In this document: in pieces, positions 1-8,886 of the stretch
Layout: each line of letters opens with the position of its first letter
How positions within the stretch are numbered: the stretch's first letter is position 1
From: Streptomyces clavuligerus
Lineage (GTDB): Bacteria > Actinomycetota > Actinomycetes > Streptomycetales > Streptomycetaceae
Length of the DNA: 64,000 nucleotides
Reading direction: 5' to 3'
Assembly (NCBI RefSeq): GCF_005519465.1
Contig: NZ_CP027859.1
Location: forward strand, 744,001 to 808,000
Position numbers and translations under genes: made by a program
Notes under the pieces: generated by a model
Told to the model about the DNA's origin: nothing
Databases searched by the model: none
What the model saw: only the letters and a program-made list of their open reading frames with translations

Positions 1-993
1 CGCCTGGACGTTGGCGGAGCTGCGGACGATGACGGCGGTCATGGGCAGGGCGCCGAGGAGGCCGCAGACGGTGTTGCCGGCGCCCTGGGCCATGAGTTCC
101 TGGTCGTAGCGGGTGCGCGGGCCGTCGTGGAGGCGGTCGACGGCGGCGGCGGAGAACAGGCTCTCGGCGGAGGCGATCAGGGTGAAGGCGAGCACGGTCC
201 CGATGACCCCGACGCTCAGCAGCCCGCCGAACGCGTCGGCGCCCGGCACCTGGACCGCGTCCAGCAGCCCCTGGACCTCCACCGTCGCCACCGGCAGGGA
301 GAAGAGGGACGAGACCGCCGTCGCCAGCACTACCGCCCCGAGCGCGGCGGGCACCGCGCGGACCCGGCGCGGCAGCCACTTCCACCCCACCAGTACCAGC
401 ACGGTTCCCACGCCGATCGCCAGCGACGCCAGGGCCTCCGTACCCGCGAAGGCGTCGAAGGCGGCCTGCGGCAGCCCCATGAGCTTGTCCAGGCCGGAGG
501 CGGGGGCCTGTTGGCCGGACAGTGCGTAGAGCTGTCCGGCGATGATGACGAGTCCGATGCCCGCGAGCATGCCCTCCACGACCGCGACGGAGATCGCGCG
601 GAACCAGCGGCCCAGCCGCAGGGCGCCCATGAGCAGCTGGAGCAGCCCGGCCGCGAGGACGATCACCCCGAGCATCGGCAGCCCGTGCGCCTGCACCGCC
701 TCGAAGACCAGGACCGTCAGCCCGGCGGCGGGACCGGAGACCTGGAGCGTGGAACCCGGCAGCAGCCCCGTGACCAGACCACCCACGATCCCCGTGATCA
801 GACCCAGCTCCGCCGGAACACCCGACGCGACCGCGACCCCCACACACAACGGCAGCGCCACCAGAAACACCACCAACGAGGCCCCGACATCCTCACGCGG
901 CACCGCCAACCGCCCCCACGCCCTCCCGGAAGAACGGGGTGCGGACTCCGAGGGACGGGGTGCCGACTGCGGGTCTTTCACGCCGCTGCTCAC
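1..993 (-). CDS. SulP-family anion permease (partial)
   Basis: The gene runs off the left edge, so only the N-terminal 331 codons are present. The protein has a short hydrophilic tail and then successive membrane helices, beginning with a SulP-like segment PLCVGVAVASGVPAELGL at about residues 47-64 and a later AAGLTVLVFEA stretch. The family moves sulfate, bicarbonate or dicarboxylates into the cell. The start is a GTG that overlaps the stop of the upstream carbonic anhydrase (GTGA), so the two are probably translationally coupled. That pairing makes bicarbonate the likeliest substrate (inference). Whether a C-terminal STAS domain exists cannot be seen here. Confidence 0.88.
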   Translation of the reverse strand, partial: MSSGVKDPQSAPRPSESAPRSSGRAWGRLAVPREDVGASLVVFLVALPLCVGVAVASGVPAELGLITGIVGGLVTGLLPGSTLQVSGPAAGLTVLVFEAVQAHGLPMLGVIVLAAGLLQLLMGALRLGRWFRAISVAVVEGMLAGIGLVIIAGQLYALSGQQAPASGLDKLMGLPQAAFDAFAGTEALASLAIGVGTVLVLVGWKWLPRRVRAVPAALGAVVLATAVSSLFSLPVATVEVQGLLDAVQVPGADAFGGLLSVGVIGTVLAFTLIASAESLFSAAAVDRLHDGPRTRYDQELMAQGAGNTVCGLLGALPMTAVIVRSSANVQA

Positions 994-1586
994 AGCGCCT
1001 CGAACATGTCGCTGCCGCCCTGGTGGGCGAGCACGGTTCCGGTGTGGACCTCGTAGTACCAGCCGTGCAGCCGCACCTCGTGCCGTTCGACGCACGGGTA
1101 CGAGCGCAGCCGCAGCACCTGCGTCAGGACGTGGTGGTGCACGGCGCGTTCCACGGCCGGGTCGTCGGCGTCGGCGCGGTCCCCGGCGGCGGGCCCGCCG
1201 GGCTCACCGGCCGCGTGGGCCAGCCAGTCCCGTACGGCGGGCACGGCCGTCAGGTCGTCCCCGCGCACCAGCGCACCCACCGCGCCGCAGTGGGAATGGC
1301 CGCAGACGACGATGTCGCGGATGCCCAGCACGTCGATCGCGTACTCGATGGTCGCGGCCTCGGACGAGGGGTGGCCTGGGGTGTACGGGGGAACGATGTT
1401 GCCCGCCGTCCGCAGCTCGAACAGCTCGCCGGGACGGGCTCCGGTGATCAGTGAGGGGATCACCCGGGAGTCGGAGCAGGTGATGAAGAGGGCCTGCGGG
1501 GCCTGGCCCCGCGCGAGGGCGGCCAGCTTGCCGGAACGGTCGGCCGAGCGGCCGAAGGAGCGGGCGTGATCGATGAAGGTCTGCAC
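990..1586 (-). CDS. Beta-class carbonic anhydrase
   Basis: 198-residue cytoplasmic enzyme interconverting CO2 and bicarbonate. The beta-class zinc signature is intact: CSDSR near residue 37 (Cys and the Asp-Arg pair) and HSHCG near residue 97 (His and Cys ligands). The length is normal for short bacterial beta enzymes. It starts at GTG with an excellent ribosome site (AGGAGG, 6 nt upstream). Its stop overlaps the GTG of a SulP permease gene, a known association in which the enzyme and the bicarbonate transporter work together. Function is secure; the physiological role (pH or carbon supply) is inferred. Confidence 0.95.
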   Translation of the reverse strand: MQTFIDHARSFGRSADRSGKLAALARGQAPQALFITCSDSRVIPSLITGARPGELFELRTAGNIVPPYTPGHPSSEAATIEYAIDVLGIRDIVVCGHSHCGAVGALVRGDDLTAVPAVRDWLAHAAGEPGGPAAGDRADADDPAVERAVHHHVLTQVLRLRSYPCVERHEVRLHGWYYEVHTGTVLAHQGGSDMFEAL

Positions 1587-1699
1587 GTCGGTTCCTCCTG
1601 GCGCGCCCCGTGATCAAGGGCGCGTCGTGCTGTCTGTGGGGGGTGGCGGCGGGACGTGTCAGCGCGGAGAAGCACTCCGCACCGCTCGTCCGGGCCCGC

Positions 1700-2056
1700 T
1701 CAGCAGCGGAAGACCTGGAGCCGCGCGACTCTGGGCCCGGCGCGGGCGGGTACGGCGTCGGCGGCGAGCAGCGCCGACCGTACGAGCGCGCACGCGTGGG
1801 GGACGCACACCGGGACCGGGGCTTCGGCCCGGGGCGTCCGCTCCTTGGAACGGGAGCGCTCGGGGACACGGTGGCGCGGCGACTCCTCCTTCAGCCGCTC
1901 CGCCTCGGCACAGCTTGTCGCCTCGGAGGCCGCGCGCGGCCCGGTGGCGGCGTGTGCGGGTGCCAACAGACCGGAGACGGCCAGCAGCAGTGCGGCGAGC
2001 ACCGTCACCCAGGGGTGCACGCGCTGTCCCAAGGCCCTCCTGCTCCCTTGGGACAT
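1700..2056 (-). CDS. Small secreted protein, unknown function
   Basis: 118 residues. I chose the ATG at 2056 because AAGGAG lies 6 nt upstream; a longer reading to 2113 lacks a site. Residues 1-37 form a signal peptide (basic start SRRALGQR, then VTVLAALLLAVSGLLAPAHA with an AHA cleavage site). The mature part is Arg/Glu rich and contains four cysteines (SCAEAER, VCVPHAC, FRC). I recognise no family. It stands alone between carbonic anhydrase and the CDF transporter, with its own promoter region that overlaps a short-repeat tract. Confidence 0.6.
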   Translation of the reverse strand: MSQGSRRALGQRVHPWVTVLAALLLAVSGLLAPAHAATGPRAASEATSCAEAERLKEESPRHRVPERSRSKERTPRAEAPVPVCVPHACALVRSALLAADAVPARAGPRVARLQVFRC

Positions 2057-2210
2057 GCGGACTCCTTCAGATCTGGACCGGAACGGGCGCGGTCGCGCCA
2101 GGTCGTTGATCAAACCGTAACCAGATCACTTGTTTGCAAGGTGAACGGCTTGTGGTCGCTCGATGAAGCTGCCCTGGTCGTCCGGTGAGAGCTTCGACGA
2201 CCTGCCACCT

Positions 2211-2295
2211 CCTGCTACCTCCTGCCCTCTCCTGCCACGTCATGCGGCGGCCTGCCACCTCCTGCGGCGACCTGCCATGGACTGACCTGACCTGT
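2211..2295. repeat. Short direct repeats (CCTGCCACCTCCTG-like)
   Basis: The 80 bp before the CDF gene are built from degenerate copies of CCTGCCACCTCCTG and ACCTGCC, at least five in a row, followed by ACCTGACCTGTCCAGACCTG. The tract lies in the divergent region between the secreted protein and the transporter. It could bind a regulator or be simple slippage. Confidence 0.55.
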
Positions 2296-2303
2296 CCAGA
2301 CCT

Positions 2304-3335
2304 GTGGCAGCTTGCGCGCGGAAGCGGTCCCCATGTGGGACTGTGACGCGTGTGGACGGACAACAAGATGCACGGCGACCACAGGAACAACAGTCACCGC
2401 AAGGGCCACAGGGGCAGCGAACGGAACGGCACCGCCGGGCGCGGGACAGCCGGACCCGGGTGACGGTCCTGGTGGCACTCGGCGCGAACCTGGTGATCGC
2501 CGCCGCCAAGACGGCCGCCGGGCTGCTGGCCTCGTCCCCGGCGCTGCTGTCCGAGGCCGCGCACTCGGTCGCGGACAGCCTGAACGAGGTGTTCCTCCTC
2601 ATCGCCCTGCGCCGCAGCAGACGGCCCGCCGATGCACAGCACCCGTTCGGCTACGGCAAGGAGCGGTACTTCTGGGCGCTGCTCGCCGCCGTGGGCATCT
2701 TTGTGATGGGCGGCTGTTTCTCCGTCTACCAGGGGCTGCACGCGCTGGGCTCGTCCCACCAGGAGTCCCACGAGGGGTACATCGCCGGGATCGTGGTGCT
2801 CGCGCTCTCGTTGCTGATCGAGAGCGCGTCCCTGTTCCGCGCCCTGCACCAGGCCCACCGGCAGCGCGGGGCGGTACGGGACCCGGCGCTGCGGACGGTG
2901 ATCGCGGAGGACTCGACCGCCGTCCTCGGTGTGCTGCTCGCGCTGGCGGGGATCGTGCTGCACCTGGTCACCGGGCAGGTGGCCTGGGAGGCCGCCGCCT
3001 CCGTGGCCATCGGGCTGCTGCTCGTGTACGTGGCCTACCGGCTCGCCCGCGAGGCCCGTGAACGGCTGATCGGGGAGGCCGTGGACCCCGAGCTGAGCGA
3101 GCGCATCAGGGCCTTCCTGCTCTCCCAGGACGAGATCGACTCGGTCGCCTCCCTGCTCACGATGCGGCTCGGCCTGGACTCGGTGCTGGTGGCCGCCCGG
3201 ATCGACCTGGCGCCCGGCATCGACAGCGAGGACGTCGAGCTGGCCTGCGTACGGATCAAGGAACGGATCACCGAGCAGTGGGCCCAGGCCGATCAGGTCT
3301 TCCTCGACATCACCGAGGCCCCGCGCCGGGAGTGA
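2304..3335 (+). CDS. Cation diffusion facilitator family metal exporter
   Basis: About 343 residues. After a hydrophilic Gln/Arg-rich start of about 45 residues come six predicted helices. The CDF hallmarks are visible: SEAAHSVADSLNE in helix 2 (the family usually has H/D-x3-D metal ligands here), HPFGYGKERYFW after it, and a cytoplasmic C-terminal domain from about residue 245. The family exports Zn, Co, Fe or Mn by proton antiport; the metal cannot be assigned from the sequence. The start is uncertain: ATG 2304 has no convincing ribosome site, and GTG at 2343 or 2352 are alternatives. It is convergent with the phosphopantetheinyl transferase, whose stop is 3 bp away. Confidence 0.9.
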   Translation: MAACARKRSPCGTVTRVDGQQDARRPQEQQSPQGPQGQRTERHRRARDSRTRVTVLVALGANLVIAAAKTAAGLLASSPALLSEAAHSVADSLNEVFLLIALRRSRRPADAQHPFGYGKERYFWALLAAVGIFVMGGCFSVYQGLHALGSSHQESHEGYIAGIVVLALSLLIESASLFRALHQAHRQRGAVRDPALRTVIAEDSTAVLGVLLALAGIVLHLVTGQVAWEAAASVAIGLLLVYVAYRLAREARERLIGEAVDPELSERIRAFLLSQDEIDSVASLLTMRLGLDSVLVAARIDLAPGIDSEDVELACVRIKERITEQWAQADQVFLDITEAPRRE

Positions 3336-3338
3336 GCG

Positions 3339-4232
3339 TCAACCGACGGCGAGCGGGCCCGACATCCGCTTCGGGGCCGGGGCCGGGGGCGGGCCCGACA
3401 TCCGGTTCGGAGCCGGGGCCGGGAAGGCGGTGACCGGGAGGACCACGGCCGGGGCGGCGGTGGCCACCGACACCACGGCCGCCCGGCGGCGGTCCGTCCA
3501 CTCCAGCAGCCGCGGACCGCCCCTCCCCTCCTCGCCCTCCTCCTCGCCATCGGACGCTCCCGCCTTGAACAGGGCCTCTCTGCGGACCCACAGTCTCAGC
3601 AGCGCCGCTCCGGGGTCCGGGGCGGCGGTGGCCGCCCGCAGTCCGGCCGACGGAAGCAGCCGTTCCAGCACCGGCAGGGGGCCGGGTCTGCGGCTCGCGG
3701 GCTCGACGTCGATGCCGACCGCGCCCGGTCCGACGGCCGCCGCGGCCAGCCCGTCGGCGTGGCTCAGGCTGACACCGACGCCGGACCGGCCGCGCAGATA
3801 CGGGCGGCCGTGCCCGTGCCGGTCGCACTCGGCGCAGTACTGGGCCAGCTCCCGCGTGAGCGCCGACAGGGGCAGTCCGGTGGACCGGGCGGCGCACAGC
3901 CGCAGCAGCAGCCGGGCCGCGAGCACGTCGTCCCGGCGGCTCGGCACCCGTATCCGGGCCAGCCGTCGCAGTTCCCAGGGCGCGAGCAGGCGCTCGTCCA
4001 GCCCCGGACGGTCCAGGACTTCCGCGGTCGTCGCCACGGAAACCACGGAAACCACGGAGACCACCGGGTCCACCAGGTCCACCAGGTCCACCAGGTCCAC
4101 CAGGTCCACCAGGTCCACCGAAATCGCTGAGACTGCCGAGACTGCTGAAACCACCGTGGCGGCCGGGGCTACGGTCCCCCGGCCGTCACCGATCACGGAC
4201 ACGGCCCCGGACACCGGAACAGACACGGACAC
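3339..4232 (-). CDS. 4'-phosphopantetheinyl transferase superfamily protein
   Basis: Transfers the phosphopantetheine arm of CoA to a serine of a carrier protein. The Sfp-type core is present: VGIDVEP (Mg-binding Asp/Glu) near residue 172 and WVRREALFKAG (the W-x3-EA-x2-K motif) near residue 216. It lies 34 bp after a carrier-protein gene on the same strand, its likely substrate. The first 65 or so residues are low complexity and include five VDL units encoded by a 9-bp tandem repeat, so the true start may lie further in, for example GTG 4037. The C-terminus is also Pro/Ala rich with a repeated NRMSGP / KRMSGP unit. Confidence 0.85.
   Translation of the reverse strand: MSVSVPVSGAVSVIGDGRGTVAPAATVVSAVSAVSAISVDLVDLVDLVDLVDLVDPVVSVVSVVSVATTAEVLDRPGLDERLLAPWELRRLARIRVPSRRDDVLAARLLLRLCAARSTGLPLSALTRELAQYCAECDRHGHGRPYLRGRSGVGVSLSHADGLAAAAVGPGAVGIDVEPASRRPGPLPVLERLLPSAGLRAATAAPDPGAALLRLWVRREALFKAGASDGEEEGEEGRGGPRLLEWTDRRRAAVVSVATAAPAVVLPVTAFPAPAPNRMSGPPPAPAPKRMSGPLAVG
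4067..4120. repeat. 9-bp tandem repeat, six units (GGTCCACCA)
   Basis: Six head-to-tail copies of GGTCCACCA, the last one ending in G. On the minus strand they read as VDL-VDL inside the N-terminal part of the phosphopantetheinyl transferase reading frame. Because the period is a multiple of three, copy-number change would keep frame. Confidence 0.95.
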
Positions 4233-4266
4233 GGACGCGGACGCAGGTGCAGACGCGGACGGACGC

Positions 4267-4530
4267 TCACCCCGCTGCCGCGGCCGAAGCGGCGGCGGCC
4301 GATCCGGAGCCGTCCAGGAAACGTTCCCGCACCCGGCGAAGGGTCCGGAAGTCGTCGATGGTGACGTCCTGGAGGTCGATGTTCGTGCCGGAGATGTCCT
4401 CCAGCAGATCGATGAACTCCAGGAAGTCCATGGAGTCGATGAGACGGGCCTCGATGAGGTCCTCGTCCACGTCGACCGGACCGTCGAGGCCGGGGTTCTT
4501 CTCGTGGAGCCACGCGGCGATACGTTCCAT
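4267..4530 (-). CDS. Acyl/aminoacyl carrier protein
   Basis: 87 residues, the usual size for a free-standing carrier protein. The phosphopantetheine attachment motif is IDSMDFLEF with Ser33. The rest is acidic and helical up to about residue 72, followed by an Ala/Ser-rich tail. It sits between the amino acid:[carrier protein] ligase gene upstream and the phosphopantetheinyl transferase downstream, all on the minus strand, so it is most likely activated by the transferase and loaded by the ligase. A GTG- or ATG-proximal AAGGAG-like site precedes the ATG. Confidence 0.92.
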   Translation of the reverse strand: MERIAAWLHEKNPGLDGPVDVDEDLIEARLIDSMDFLEFIDLLEDISGTNIDLQDVTIDDFRTLRRVRERFLDGSGSAAAASAAAAG

Positions 4531-4662
4531 GGGTGGTTCGCTCCTTACTGTGACACGGTGGCGCGGTGGCGCTCGTACAAGTGGTGCGGGCGGTGCGGGT
4601 GTTGCCAGTGGTACTGGGCGGTACGAGAGGCGCAGATCTATGCGAAAGCGAAGAGTACGCGC

Positions 4663-5523
4663 TCAGGCCCGCGCGGCGCGGAGGCGGTCGAGCGCCCGCT
4701 CGGGGGTGCCGTGCGCGAGGATCATCGCGTGCACCCAGCGCTCGACGCCGAAGGCGACACAGGCGCTGTAGGCCGGGCCGTGCGAGCCCGCGCGGATCTC
4801 CAGCCGCTCACCGAAGAAGTTGCGGTGCCGGTTGACGGAGGCGATGGCCGTGCCGTCGGGGGCGCTGAACTCGTGCTTGACGGGGTCCAGGGCCATCAGC
4901 CGGGCCCGTGAGCCGCCCTTGTCGTAGAACGGGTCGTCGGCGGCGGCCCGGGTCAGGGTCAGCCCCAGCCGTCCGGCCAGCTCCTGGATGAACTCCGCGC
5001 CCCGGTCCAGGTGTTCGGCCGCGCCGTCCTTCGTCCCGAGGTACAGCACCTCGCGCATGTGGAATCCCCACAGCCGGCGCAGCCCCTCATAGTGCGTCTC
5101 GTTGCGGAAGCAACGACCGGCGGCGGAAAGCCGCAGTCCGTTGTCGCCGACGTCCCGGCCCTCCAGGGAGAGCAGCAGTCCGTAGCAGGTCGCGGAGGGC
5201 AGCAGATGGCCGGTCGGGCGCAGCGGCAGTTCGCCCGGCGCGTCCCCGGCGGCGAGGCCGTCGAACGCCTCCGGCGCGAAGCGCGCGGCGGAGACCCCGA
5301 GGTGGGGGAAGTTGCGGAAGTAGTCAAGACGCGCGAGTCCTTCCGCGGGGAGCAGCGGGGGGCCCACGACCTCGGGGGCCGCGAGCCGTGCCGCGAGTCC
5401 GGTGATCAGGTTGTCCAGACCGTGGAGCAGTGCGGTTTGGACCGGGTCCAGGGCGACGAGGCCGGCACCGGGGTTCTTCAGACCGCCGTCCGGGAGGGCC
5501 GTGACGGTGCTGGTGTTACTCAT
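4663..5523 (-). CDS. Amino acid:[carrier protein] ligase (class II aaRS-like)
   Basis: 286 residues. It resembles the catalytic core of atypical seryl-tRNA synthetases without a tRNA-binding arm, the family known to load an amino acid onto a phosphopantetheinylated carrier protein rather than tRNA. Visible elements are motif 2 (FRNETHYEGLRRLWGFHMRE, about residues 139-158), a motif-3-like GVERW at 259-263, and probable zinc ligands Cys113, Glu158 and Cys255. Characterised members use Gly or Ala; the residue used here is not readable. It precedes the carrier-protein and phosphopantetheinyl transferase genes. The ATG at 5523 begins the conserved region; the long N-terminal extension in the same frame is not supported. 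Confidence 0.88.
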   Translation of the reverse strand: MSNTSTVTALPDGGLKNPGAGLVALDPVQTALLHGLDNLITGLAARLAAPEVVGPPLLPAEGLARLDYFRNFPHLGVSAARFAPEAFDGLAAGDAPGELPLRPTGHLLPSATCYGLLLSLEGRDVGDNGLRLSAAGRCFRNETHYEGLRRLWGFHMREVLYLGTKDGAAEHLDRGAEFIQELAGRLGLTLTRAAADDPFYDKGGSRARLMALDPVKHEFSAPDGTAIASVNRHRNFFGERLEIRAGSHGPAYSACVAFGVERWVHAMILAHGTPERALDRLRAARA

Positions 5524-6361
5524 GGAAAACCGTTCCTTCTCGGCGTGAGCGAGCAGTCGAGCAGTCGAGCGATCGGGCAGTCGAGCGTTCGAGATGTCGG
5601 GCTGTCGGCTGTCGGCTGTCGGGCTGTCGGACTGCTTGGGCAGCCGACGTCTCGACGTGGGCGAGCGATCGAGCCCATCAAGGGTCGAGCAGAGCACGCG
5701 GTCGAAACCGGGCACGCGGTCGAGCTCGTCAACGGGGATCGAACACGTCTGGGGCGGGTGGTGCGTCGTCGGTACGTGGGCGCGGGTCGACGGAATCCAC
5801 GGAGTCCACGGGATCGACGGATCGCGTGGTGCCGTGAGGGACGCGCGGCGCCGTGGGGGACGCGGAACGCGAGGATCAGCCCTGGACCGGTGGGGCCGGA
5901 CAGGGCGAGAACCGGACGGGGCAGAACCGTGGCGGAGCTGGGTACAAGGACGGGTACACGCGGAAAAGCGCAGGACGAGCATGGTCAGGACCGGCTGATG
6001 CCCCATCAGCATCCGGTGTCGCAGTGGGACATTAGGCCAGCCAAACCACTGATGTCCAGACCACTGGGAGCGCGTCGGCGGGGCGAGCCGGAAAGGGCTT
6101 TCGGAGACGGAGGCCGCCCCGATCCACATGTCGACACAGCACTTGACAGCGCTTGTGGTCTGGACCAATTCTGCTGGGCAACGTGGCTCCAGCACCTCGC
6201 CACGGCGTCGCCAACCATCATGCCGTCCGCCTCCGCGCCCCACCAGGGGCCGATCCGTGCTGCCCGCCCATCGCCGAGGAGAAGAGCGTGTCTTCGACAT
6301 GCTCCGGGCCCTCTCCCACCGCGCACCGCGCTCCCGACTGCCGCCGTCCTGGAGGGATCTC
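5524..6361. other. Divergent intergenic region of the biosynthetic cluster
   Basis: 838 bp between the ligase (minus) and the dioxygenase (plus). It holds clustered short repeats at 5555-5640 (AGTCGAG units, then GTCGGCT units), GTCGA-containing repeats to about 5720, and a promoter-like TTGACA with an overlapping dre-like dyad at 6143-6170. Open frames here do not resemble proteins. It most likely contains the promoters of both halves of the cluster. Confidence 0.6.
6143..6170 (+). promoter_or_regulatory. Possible DasR (dre-like) operator after TTGACA
   Basis: TTGACA at 6143-6148 is followed by TGGTCTGGACCA at 6156-6167. The core GGTC-TG-GACC is a perfect dyad and agrees with 12 of 16 positions of the published dre consensus ACTGGTCTAGACCACT. 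Being downstream of a -35-like hexamer fits a repressor site. It lies about 195 bp before the dioxygenase gene. Confidence 0.5.
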
Positions 6362-7489
6362 ATGACCGCTTCCGCATCCGCCGCCCCGGGCCGCCGCCGC
6401 CCCTATCTGCACCGGGCGGCCTCCGAACGCCCCTACTTCAGCGCCGACGGCGAGTCCTATCTCGCCCAGACCACCCTGCGGGAACTGGAGAAGTCCCGTC
6501 CGCTGCGGGTGCTGTCCGATGAGGACTTCGCGCACTGGCAGACCTACGGCTATGTCATCGTCCGGGAGGCGATCCCCGCCGGGGCCGCGCGCCGACTGCT
6601 CGACTTCACCTGGGAGTTCCAGGGGCTCGACCCCGACCGTCCGGAGAGCTGGTACGAGGACCGCCCGTTCCGCTCCGAGCTGGACCAGCAGCTCCACGTC
6701 TACGGTTTCGTGGAGGCGTACCACCACCAGCTCCTGTGGGACAGCCGCCAGGCCCAGCGGGTGTACGACGCGTTCGTCGACGTCTGGGACTGCGAGGAGC
6801 TGTGGGTCACCCTCGACCGGCTCAACCTCAACCCGCCCAATGTCCGCAACCGTGACCGTTCGCTCATCTCGCCCACGGACCGCGGCTTCGACATCGAGCT
6901 GCACTGGGACATCGACACCACGCTCGGCGTCCCGCCGCAGCGGGTGCAGGGCATCATCGCGCTCAACGACACCAGCCCCGAGACGGGCGGCTTCCAGTGC
7001 TGCCCGGAGCTGTTCCGGCAGTTCGAGGAGTGGAAGACGGTCCAGCCCGCTGGCCGCGACCCGCTGCGCCCCGCCATCGACCGGGCCGAACTCCCCGTCG
7101 TCCGGCCCGATCTGCACCCCGGCGACCTGCTGATCTGGAACGGGCTGCTCGCCCACGGCGTCGCGCGCAACCGCTCCGAGAACGGGGTACGGGCGGTGCA
7201 GTACCTGTCGATGATGCCCGCGTTGGAGGAGCACGCGCGACTGCGTCAGTCGCGGGTGGACTCCTGGCGGCATCTGCGCACCCCGCGCTGGAACCGCACC
7301 CTGGTCGGCGACCCGGTGCTGCACGAGTCCAAGCGCTACCCGACGGCCGCGCTCAGCGGACTCGGCAGCAGGCTGCTGGGGCTCGCCTCCTGGAACGAAC
7401 CCGATGAATCCGATGAAAGCACCCCGGCGGCGGCCACCCCGGGCGAGGAGCGGAGCGGGGAGCAGCCGTCGTGCGCCGTGTCTGCCTGA
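6362..7489 (+). CDS. PhyH-like Fe(II)/2-oxoglutarate dioxygenase
   Basis: 375 residues. The non-haem iron triad is readable: His181 and Asp183 in HWDIDTT and His265 in WNGLLAHGV. Arg277, ten residues or so later, is placed to bind 2-oxoglutarate. The family hydroxylates or desaturates small substrates, often carrier-bound or free amino acids in biosynthetic clusters. The start is ATG 6362 with GGAGG 6 nt upstream. The C-terminus is Glu/Ser rich, and the next gene starts inside it (overlap 19 bp). The substrate is not predictable; a carrier-bound aminoacyl group is the natural guess. Confidence 0.87.
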   Translation: MTASASAAPGRRRPYLHRAASERPYFSADGESYLAQTTLRELEKSRPLRVLSDEDFAHWQTYGYVIVREAIPAGAARRLLDFTWEFQGLDPDRPESWYEDRPFRSELDQQLHVYGFVEAYHHQLLWDSRQAQRVYDAFVDVWDCEELWVTLDRLNLNPPNVRNRDRSLISPTDRGFDIELHWDIDTTLGVPPQRVQGIIALNDTSPETGGFQCCPELFRQFEEWKTVQPAGRDPLRPAIDRAELPVVRPDLHPGDLLIWNGLLAHGVARNRSENGVRAVQYLSMMPALEEHARLRQSRVDSWRHLRTPRWNRTLVGDPVLHESKRYPTAALSGLGSRLLGLASWNEPDESDESTPAAATPGEERSGEQPSCAVSA

Positions 7490-8781
7490 CCCTCCCCACC
7501 AACCGGGCCTGCGCCGCGACCATCGCGGCGGTCGGTGAGGAGGCCGCCCACGGCGCCCGCCACTTCGGCGCCGAGGTGCGGCTGCTGATCCTGGACTCGT
7601 CCGACGGGGCGGCGCACGAGGAGCACCGGGCGGCGGTACGGGCCCTGCCCCCGGTGCCCGGTGTGGTCGTCCACCATCTCGACGAGGCCCGGCAGCGGGC
7701 CTTCCTCCGGGAGGTCGTCACCCGCTCCGGTGTCGCCGCGCCGGAACGGGTCCTCGGACTGATGCTGCCGTCCGGTGTCTCCTACGGCGCCTGCACCAAC
7801 CGGGCGTTCCTGATCGCGGAGGCCCTGGGCTGCTCCTCGGTGCACCGCCGGGACTCCGACAGCCGCTACCAGTACCGGGACGGCGCGCCGGTGCTGCCCC
7901 TGCACCAGGAGCTGACGGCCCTCGGCCGACGGGCCGCCGACGTGACCGGGCTGGTGACCCGCAGCAGGCTCGACCCCGCCTGCGCGGACCGGGCGGTGGC
8001 GCTGGTCGGCGGCTCGTTCGTGGGCGAGATGTCGGTGGACGTCGCGGAGATCCACGCACTCGACCCGGGCATCTACCGGGAGGTCGTCGGTCTCTCGATC
8101 CCCGACGGCATCCCGGAGATCTGGCGCGGGAACCTGATCAAGGAGTCCTTCCGGGGCGCGGGCACCGCCCCGTTCACCGGCGACGTCACCACCCTCACCC
8201 GGGTCAGCCCCACCCGTGTGGACATGTGCAACATCGGCCTGGGCCGCGAGGTCTACGGCCGTGTCCCGCTGCCGCCCGCCACCGACACCATCGGCAGCGA
8301 CTACTTCCTCGTCCACGCGGTCCACGACGCCCGGCTGCCGGGCGTCCTGCACAACCGCCATATCGTCAACTATCACACCGGCGAACGCCGTTCGGACGCG
8401 GGATTCCTCGCCTACCAGCTCAGATTCGCGAAATTCCTGCTGGCCACGCCCTATCTGAACAGCGTGTACGAGCGCATGACGGCCGCCGGTGACGCGCTGC
8501 TCGACGACGAGGGGCGCATCCGCTCGTCCGCTGTCGCCGGATTCGTCCGGGACAGCACCGGTCTCGACCCGGCGGTGAACGCCGAGCGGCTCGACGTCCT
8601 CGACCGCTGTTACCGCAAGCTGGACGGCCGTTGGACGGCGGTCGCGGACGCCCTGGCCGAGCGCCGCGAGAAATTTCTCGCGGAAGCACGGAACGACATG
8701 GCGGACTTCGCCCTCTTGATCGACGCCTGGGAACCGCTCACCCGGGCAGCGCCCGCCGTCGCATCCGTCCTCGTCCCGTGA
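7471..8781 (+). CDS. GT-A-like protein of unknown function (DUF6271-like)
   Basis: 436 residues starting at GTG 7471, overlapping the dioxygenase gene by 19 bp, so surely co-transcribed. The start CLTLPTNRACAATI is like the first strand and loop of nucleotide-diphosphosugar transferases, and RRDSDSR (Asp128, Asp130) could be a metal-binding DxD. No signal peptide or membrane helix is visible. I believe it belongs to the family catalogued as DUF6271, recalled rather than checked. A sugar or other group transfer in the pathway is an inference. Confidence 0.6.
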   Translation: MRRVCLTLPTNRACAATIAAVGEEAAHGARHFGAEVRLLILDSSDGAAHEEHRAAVRALPPVPGVVVHHLDEARQRAFLREVVTRSGVAAPERVLGLMLPSGVSYGACTNRAFLIAEALGCSSVHRRDSDSRYQYRDGAPVLPLHQELTALGRRAADVTGLVTRSRLDPACADRAVALVGGSFVGEMSVDVAEIHALDPGIYREVVGLSIPDGIPEIWRGNLIKESFRGAGTAPFTGDVTTLTRVSPTRVDMCNIGLGREVYGRVPLPPATDTIGSDYFLVHAVHDARLPGVLHNRHIVNYHTGERRSDAGFLAYQLRFAKFLLATPYLNSVYERMTAAGDALLDDEGRIRSSAVAGFVRDSTGLDPAVNAERLDVLDRCYRKLDGRWTAVADALAERREKFLAEARNDMADFALLIDAWEPLTRAAPAVASVLVP

Positions 8782-8886
8782 GTCACACCGCCGTTTTCCT
8801 CCCCCACCGCTCCACGAAGACCGCGAAAGGCGTCACATGCCCCACTCCCCACACCGCGTGCCCCCGCTCCGGGCGGTGCCGGTCTC

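Noticed and set aside
4067..4120. CRISPR-like array
   Set aside because: Unit of only 9 bp without spacers; it is a coding microsatellite.
4663..6363. 566-residue reading of the aminoacyl ligase
   Set aside because: The N-terminal 280 codons run through the divergent promoter region with repeats; family homology begins at ATG 5523.
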